Positions 5,144 to 8,660 of a stretch of DNA of 8,660 nt are shown here, piece by piece. Position 1 is the first letter of the stretch; every line of letters starts with the position of its first letter. The notes under the pieces are model-generated. The model worked only from the letters and a program-made list of their open reading frames with translations, did no database searches and was not told the origin of the DNA. A program made the translations under genes and the position numbers. This stretch comes from a bacterium (lineage in GTDB: Bacteria; Verrucomicrobiota; Kiritimatiellia; UBA8416), in contig JAIFLS010000159.1 in assembly GCA_020048935.1 (NCBI GenBank), positions 1 to 8,660 on the forward strand, read 5' to 3'.

Positions 5144-6571
5144 ATGTTTGACTATGATCTGATCGTGATCGGGCTTGGGCCCGCCGGCATGGCGGTTTCC
5201 ATCATGGGCTCGGAAATGGGGTTGAAAATCTGCGCGATCGAGAAACACAAGATCGGCGGCGAGTGCATGAACGTGGGCTGTATCCCGAGCAAATCGCTGC
5301 TGCGCATGGCCCAGATCCGACACAACGTGACCCGCGCCAGCGGGATGGCGCTCGGCACGACGGCAGCCCCCGCCGTCGGCAACGTGTTTCCGAAGATCCA
5401 GGAATTCATTGACTACATCAACAGCGCCAAGACCCGCAAGATGTTCGACAAGGTGCATCTGGTGCTGGGCGAAGGGGCAGCCAGCTTTATCGACGGGCAC
5501 ACAGTCGCCGTCGGCGAGAAACGCTACAGCGCCAAGTTCATATTCATCTGCACGGGCTCCCGCCCGGCCATCCCGCCGGTTCCGGGCATCGAGACGATCA
5601 ACCTGCTGACCAACGAGAACGTCTTCTCGCAGCCGGATATCCCCGAAAGCCTGACGATCATCGGAGGCGGGGCGATCGGCTGCGAACTGGCACAGGCATT
5701 CGCCCGGCTGGGCACCCGGCAGGTGAACATCGTGCACATGGATCCGAACCTGCTGCCGTTCGGCGATGCCGATACGGGACAGTTCCTGGAAGGCGTCTTC
5801 AAGCGCGAGGGCATCGCCGTCTACAACGGGCGACGGCTGACGCGCGTCGCGATGGAGGACAGCAAAATAGCCCTGTTCACAGACAAGGACGAGAAGCTGG
5901 TTTCGCAGCGACTGCTGGTCGCCGCCGGGCGCCAGTGGGATCTCGAGAGCCTGAAGCTCGGCAACGCAGGCGTTCAGTACGGGCGCAAGGGCATACAGGT
6001 CGACAAGCACCTGCGCACCACCTGCCGTTCGGTCTATGCGCCGGGCGATGGCAATGGCCATGTGCTCCTCTCCCATGCCGCGATGCACCAGGGCATGCTG
6101 GCGCTGATGAACTGCATGATGCCGGGGCCGTTCGGATTCAACTTCCGCCGCTACGTGGTGCCATGGACCGTTTTTACTGATCCCCCGGTTTCCGTCGTCG
6201 GTGCATCCGAGTTCGACCTGAAGAAGCAAGGCAGACGCTACGAGACCGTGGTGAGCAATTACGGCGACTATGGCGCGGCCATCGCCGAAGGTATCGGCGA
6301 GGGCTGGGTCAAGGCGTTCATCCATCCGGTGACCGGGCGCATTTACGGGGCGCGGATCGTCGGCGAGGGATCCGGCGAGATGATCGGGGAATGGGCGCTG
6401 GCGATCCAGAAGAAGATCCGGATCTGGGACATCATGTTCCTGCAGCATTCGTTCCCGACCATGTCTTTCCTGACCAAGCGGGTGGCGGAGACCTGGATGA
6501 TGAACCGGATGCCACGGCTTCAGGGCCTCTGCCGGCTGTTCTTCGGCAGCGTCATGCAGCAAGGCAAATAG
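5144..6571 (+). CDS. FAD-dependent pyridine nucleotide-disulfide oxidoreductase (dihydrolipoamide dehydrogenase-like)
   Basis: The 475-residue flavoprotein has an FAD-binding GLGPAG at 11-16, the redox disulfide C41-C46 (GGECMNVGCIPSK), an NAD(P)-binding IGGGAIG near 173-179, the second FAD contact YAPGDGNGH (298-306), and a C-terminal dimerisation domain. This is class I architecture, shared by dihydrolipoamide dehydrogenase, glutathione reductase, mercuric reductase and soluble transhydrogenase. The C-terminal HSFPTMSF (435-442) replaces the HAHPTLHE type found in true lipoamide dehydrogenases, so both the base His and its partner Glu are lacking. The substrate is therefore uncertain. The start is ATG at 5144, 5-6 nt after AAGGAGG; the reading frame stays open back to a GTG at 4946 only because it crosses the repeat. 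It leads a plus-strand run with tadA and the kinase and is divergent from tpx. Confidence 0.85.
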   Translation: MFDYDLIVIGLGPAGMAVSIMGSEMGLKICAIEKHKIGGECMNVGCIPSKSLLRMAQIRHNVTRASGMALGTTAAPAVGNVFPKIQEFIDYINSAKTRKMFDKVHLVLGEGAASFIDGHTVAVGEKRYSAKFIFICTGSRPAIPPVPGIETINLLTNENVFSQPDIPESLTIIGGGAIGCELAQAFARLGTRQVNIVHMDPNLLPFGDADTGQFLEGVFKREGIAVYNGRRLTRVAMEDSKIALFTDKDEKLVSQRLLVAAGRQWDLESLKLGNAGVQYGRKGIQVDKHLRTTCRSVYAPGDGNGHVLLSHAAMHQGMLALMNCMMPGPFGFNFRRYVVPWTVFTDPPVSVVGASEFDLKKQGRRYETVVSNYGDYGAAIAEGIGEGWVKAFIHPVTGRIYGARIVGEGSGEMIGEWALAIQKKIRIWDIMFLQHSFPTMSFLTKRVAETWMMNRMPRLQGLCRLFFGSVMQQGK

Positions 6572-6623
6572 ACAGACCTTTTTCGTTGCTGATGGCGGCG
6601 CTTTCGGCTAAGGTTCACCATAG

Positions 6624-7112
6624 ATGAACCCCCATGATCAATACATGCAGAGCGCGATACGCGAGGCCGGGATCGCCCAGTCCGAAGGCGAAGTGCCGAC
6701 CGGATGCGTGATCGTGCATCACGGCACGGACGAAACGGAACGCCCGCGCGTGATCGCCCGCGCCCACAACCAGGTCGAGCGACTGAAGGATCCCACGGCC
6801 CACGCCGAAATGATCGCCATCACCCAGGCTGCCGCCACCCTGGGCGACTGGCGCCTGACCAACACCACGCTCTACGTCACCAAGGAGCCCTGCGCCATGT
6901 GCGCCGGTGCCATCGTGCTGGCCCGCATCCCGCGACTGGTATTCGGCGTGGCCGATCCGAAGCGCGGCGGGGCTGTCTCCGTTTTCAACATCGTGCAGCA
7001 TCCGGACCTGATCCATCGCTGCGAAGTCATCGCCGGCATCCAGGAAGAACCGTGCCGGCTGATCCTCCAGGAATTCTTCCGTCAACGTCGCCAGGAAAAT
7101 AATCAACCATGA
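6624..7112 (+). CDS. tadA: tRNA-specific adenosine deaminase
   Basis: TadA deaminates A34 to inosine in the anticodon of tRNA-Arg(ACG), an essential step for reading CGN codons. The 162-residue product has the zinc-binding signature H60-A-E62 (TAHAEMIAI) and P89-C90-A-M-C93 (KEPCAMCAGAIVLARI). It also shows the TadA-type end (HPDLIHRCEVIAGI, then LQEFFRQRRQ) used in tRNA binding. Glu62 is the proton shuttle. The start is ATG at 6624 with a modest TAAGG about 10 nt upstream. It follows the oxidoreductase by 52 nt with no evident terminator, and its stop overlaps the kinase start by 4 bp (ATGA). The length is normal. Another deaminase of the family is possible, but the C-terminal fit favours TadA. 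Confidence 0.93.
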   Translation: MNPHDQYMQSAIREAGIAQSEGEVPTGCVIVHHGTDETERPRVIARAHNQVERLKDPTAHAEMIAITQAAATLGDWRLTNTTLYVTKEPCAMCAGAIVLARIPRLVFGVADPKRGGAVSVFNIVQHPDLIHRCEVIAGIQEEPCRLILQEFFRQRRQENNQP

Positions 7113-8317
7113 AAAGCCAGAAATCAACCGTCTTTATCAATCTGACCGGCAAGCAGAAACCCCAGGCTGGCACGCCGTCCCCCGCCATGCCAGCCGCGGC
7201 GGTCGACACGCCGCTGCCGCCGGTCGACACGCCCCAGCCGATGACCATGCAATCGCTCTGCCGCAACTACAGTGCCATCATCAACGCCAAGGGGATCTAC
7301 TACCCCGTCGCCTACCAGTTCCCGCGCCTGCTCGGGTGCGGCCAGCAGGGACACGTCTTCCTTGCCCTGCGACAAGGGGCGCGCGGCTGTATCACCGAGA
7401 ACGCCGTCAAGCTCTACAACCCCGCCCTCTACGGCTCACCGCAGGAGTACTGGACCGATATGGGGCGCATCGCCGCCCAGATATCGCGCATGCAGCGCAT
7501 CCAGAGCCCCAACATGGTTTCGCGGCATTCCTACGAGGAGACCTACGGCATCGGCTATGTCGAGATGGAGGCGATCGATGGCGTGGACCTCGCGCGCCTG
7601 ATGAACCGCAACCTGCTGAACCTGGCCATGACCCGCAGCACACCCGATGAATGGGCGAAGTTCAGTCATACGGTCTTCCGCCTCGAGAACAACCGCATGC
7701 GCCTCCAGCCCGGCTTTGTCGTCTACCTCCTGCGCGGCATCCTGCGCGGACTCGAGCGGCTCCACGCCATGGGTTTCCTGCATTTCGACCTCAAGCCAGG
7801 CAATGTCATGCTCGACCGACTCGGCTCAGTCAAGGTCATCGACTTCGGCCGCGCCATCATGATCAACGAGAATGTCTCGTTTCTTTTCGGCTCGCCGCTC
7901 TACATGGCCCCCGAAACCCACCGCCGCGAGGGAGGTTCACCGCAATCCGACCTGTACAGCGTCGGACTTATCGCACTGGAGCTGCTCGTGGGCGAACCGA
8001 TTGTGGCGGATCGCACTCTCAACGAAGAGGGACTGCTGGCCGTCAAGATGCAACTGGTCAACCGACTGAAGAACATTCTGCCTTCGTACGTGCTGGAAAA
8101 TACCGACCTGGTCGAGATCCTGCGCAAGCTGCTGGCACCAGCGGTGGCCAACCGCTACACGAGCGCCCGAGAAGCCGAGATCGGCGAAAGCGGCCTGGCC
8201 GTCATCGACAAACAACTGATCTATGCCGGACTCGATACCGAGTATGCACGCGATCTCTCGGATTACCTCGCGAAACTGATCGACCCGCAGACCCAGCGCA
8301 TCGAGGCTCCGCAGTAG
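7109..8317 (+). CDS. Ser/Thr protein kinase (Hanks type, non-RD)
   Basis: This 402-residue soluble protein carries a kinase domain from about 68 to 350. It has a glycine loop LLGCGQQGHVF (74-84), VAIK-type AVKLY with K101, catalytic HFDLKPGN (D227, N232), DFG at 245-247, MAPE ending at 270 and the helix-F Asp281 (SDLYSVG). The residue before the catalytic Asp is Phe rather than Arg, so it is a non-RD kinase, usually not controlled by activation-loop phosphorylation. A long insert (about 165-198) separates the hinge region from helix E. The first 65 residues are a Pro/Ala-rich, low-complexity linker with a repeated PVDTP (DNA repeat at 7200-7233). No transmembrane segment or PASTA domain is present. 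Translation is coupled to tadA by an ATGA overlap. The substrates are unknown. Confidence 0.88.
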   Translation: MKSQKSTVFINLTGKQKPQAGTPSPAMPAAAVDTPLPPVDTPQPMTMQSLCRNYSAIINAKGIYYPVAYQFPRLLGCGQQGHVFLALRQGARGCITENAVKLYNPALYGSPQEYWTDMGRIAAQISRMQRIQSPNMVSRHSYEETYGIGYVEMEAIDGVDLARLMNRNLLNLAMTRSTPDEWAKFSHTVFRLENNRMRLQPGFVVYLLRGILRGLERLHAMGFLHFDLKPGNVMLDRLGSVKVIDFGRAIMINENVSFLFGSPLYMAPETHRREGGSPQSDLYSVGLIALELLVGEPIVADRTLNEEGLLAVKMQLVNRLKNILPSYVLENTDLVEILRKLLAPAVANRYTSAREAEIGESGLAVIDKQLIYAGLDTEYARDLSDYLAKLIDPQTQRIEAPQ

Positions 8318-8330
8318 CCGTATTCAAGGC

Positions 8331-8431
8331 GCCCACCGGCCTTGCGCCGGTGGTGGCAAACGTTCAGAAAAGTCACCAGAGCCAAACACCATTCAACAGT
8401 CTTCACCACTGAGACAAGCCCGGTGGGATCG
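8331..8431 (+). repeat. Dispersed two-hairpin element, copy 2
   Basis: This 101-nt element lies 13 nt after the kinase stop. The left hairpin (8333-8340 with 8346-8353, loop CTTGC) and TGGCAAACGTT are the same as in copy 1 apart from one loop base. The right hairpin (8406-8413 with 8419-8426, loop ACAAG) keeps CCCGGTGG but has CCACTGAG opposite, giving one G-T pair and one mismatch. The outer arms CCCACCGG and CCGGTGGG (8332-8339, 8420-8427) are intact. The middle is only weakly similar to that of copy 1. There is no T-run after either hairpin, so it is not a standard terminator. Confidence 0.8.
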
Positions 8432-8444
8432 CGACGCACCCCTC

Positions 8445-8488
8445 TGTTATCAAGCTGTTGATAAATATTCATTAACAACTTGATAACA
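8445..8488. repeat. 44-bp near-perfect AT-rich palindrome
   Basis: Each strand reads almost the same over 44 bp: 19 of 22 symmetric positions are complementary, including perfect 10-bp outer arms TGTTATCAAG (8445-8454) and CTTGATAACA (8479-8488). It could be a cruciform or hairpin, or a two-fold protein site. It lies in the gene-free stretch 8318-8640. Confidence 0.75.
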
Positions 8489-8560
8489 ACCCTGATCATG
8501 AATCTATAAACATTTAATAAAAAACAACTTAATATATCAAACAGCCTGTTGATAACTTTA
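8445..8560. promoter_or_regulatory. AT-rich region with repeated TTGATAA boxes, origin-like or regulatory
   Basis: The heptamer TTGATAA occurs at 8458-8464, 8480-8486 and 8549-8555, and inverted at 8447-8453. Two of these lie in TGTTGATAA (8456-8464, 8547-8555), one base from the DnaA box TGTGGATAA. The first three boxes start 11 and 22 bp apart, in helical phase. The second TGTTGATAA faces an imperfect inverted partner (TATCAAACAG, 8535-8544). High AT content, boxes and a possible gene start about 80 bp downstream fit an origin or a regulated promoter. The DnaA match is inexact, so the function is open. Confidence 0.35.
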
Positions 8561-8640
8561 TATTGTAGACTGATAGCGTTTCGATTAATACTTAACACCG
8601 TTCGATTGCCCCTGCCACAACGTTACCCGGATATATCGCC

Positions 8641-8660
8641 ATGCCCGACCATTTGGAAAT
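8641..8660 (+). CDS. Possible start of the next gene, cut by the window end
   Basis: ATG at 8641 opens a frame MPDHLE that runs off the window. Upstream there is only a weak GGA about 9-10 nt away. Six residues do not identify a protein; dnaA is one possibility suggested only by the AT-rich box region before it. Confidence 0.3.

Noticed and set aside
5108..6562. Long (484-codon) minus-strand open frame opposite the disulfide oxidoreductase
   Set aside because: It is fully antisense to a gene with clear motifs. Its His/Arg/Ala-rich composition is typical of a shadow frame in GC-rich DNA, and no family signature is seen.
8331..8431. Repeat copy 2 as a rho-independent terminator of the kinase gene
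   Set aside because: The hairpins are GC-rich but neither is followed by a T-run, and the same element also occurs upstream of a gene.
8263..8598. Minus-strand 111-codon frame over the kinase end, repeat and AT-rich region
   Set aside because: It spans unrelated elements, including the repeat and the palindrome, and has no domain or ribosome site.
1..8660. tRNA, rRNA or CRISPR array
   Set aside because: No cloverleaf with a T-loop GGTTCRA-type signature, no rRNA-like blocks and no regularly spaced repeats were seen on reading both strands.

Overview
The window reads as an ordinary chromosomal stretch of a GC-rich proteobacterium (roughly 60% G+C by eye). The proteobacterial-type Tpx and TadA, the IscR-like Rrf2 regulator and the GTAG-type REP elements fit a gamma- or betaproteobacterium. 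The genus cannot be fixed from sequence alone.

Left part (1-1130), minus strand: the 5' end of a secreted TPR-like protein, then a vapBC-type toxin-antitoxin module (RHH antitoxin, PIN toxin, ATGA overlap). The module's promoter carries two GTGACATCACT sites 23 bp apart, likely autoregulatory operators. Middle (1278-4341): a CDP-alcohol phosphatidyltransferase (+) faces an rrf2-metY operon (-) for homoserine-based sulfur assimilation. Divergent from rrf2 is a small TM1266/NikR-C-like regulator (+), which converges on the thiol peroxidase gene tpx (-). Both convergent gene ends carry a pair of GTAG-REP hairpins.

Right part (4854-8317): tpx is divergent from a plus-strand run. This run is a FAD disulfide oxidoreductase resembling dihydrolipoamide dehydrogenase but lacking the family's His-Glu dyad, then tadA, then a translationally coupled non-RD Ser/Thr protein kinase. 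The end (8318-8660) holds a repeat copy, a strongly AT-rich stretch with a 44-bp near-perfect palindrome and several TTGATAA/TGTTGATAA boxes, and the first 20 bases of a possible next gene. This could be an origin-like or promoter region, but the following gene cannot be identified.

The least ordinary content is non-coding. Besides the REPs there is a second dispersed element of about 100 nt, present twice (4978-5075 and 8331-8431). It is made of two inverted hairpins with CCACCGG stems and complementary CTTG/CAAG loops, separated by a poorly conserved middle. I do not recognise it as a named family.
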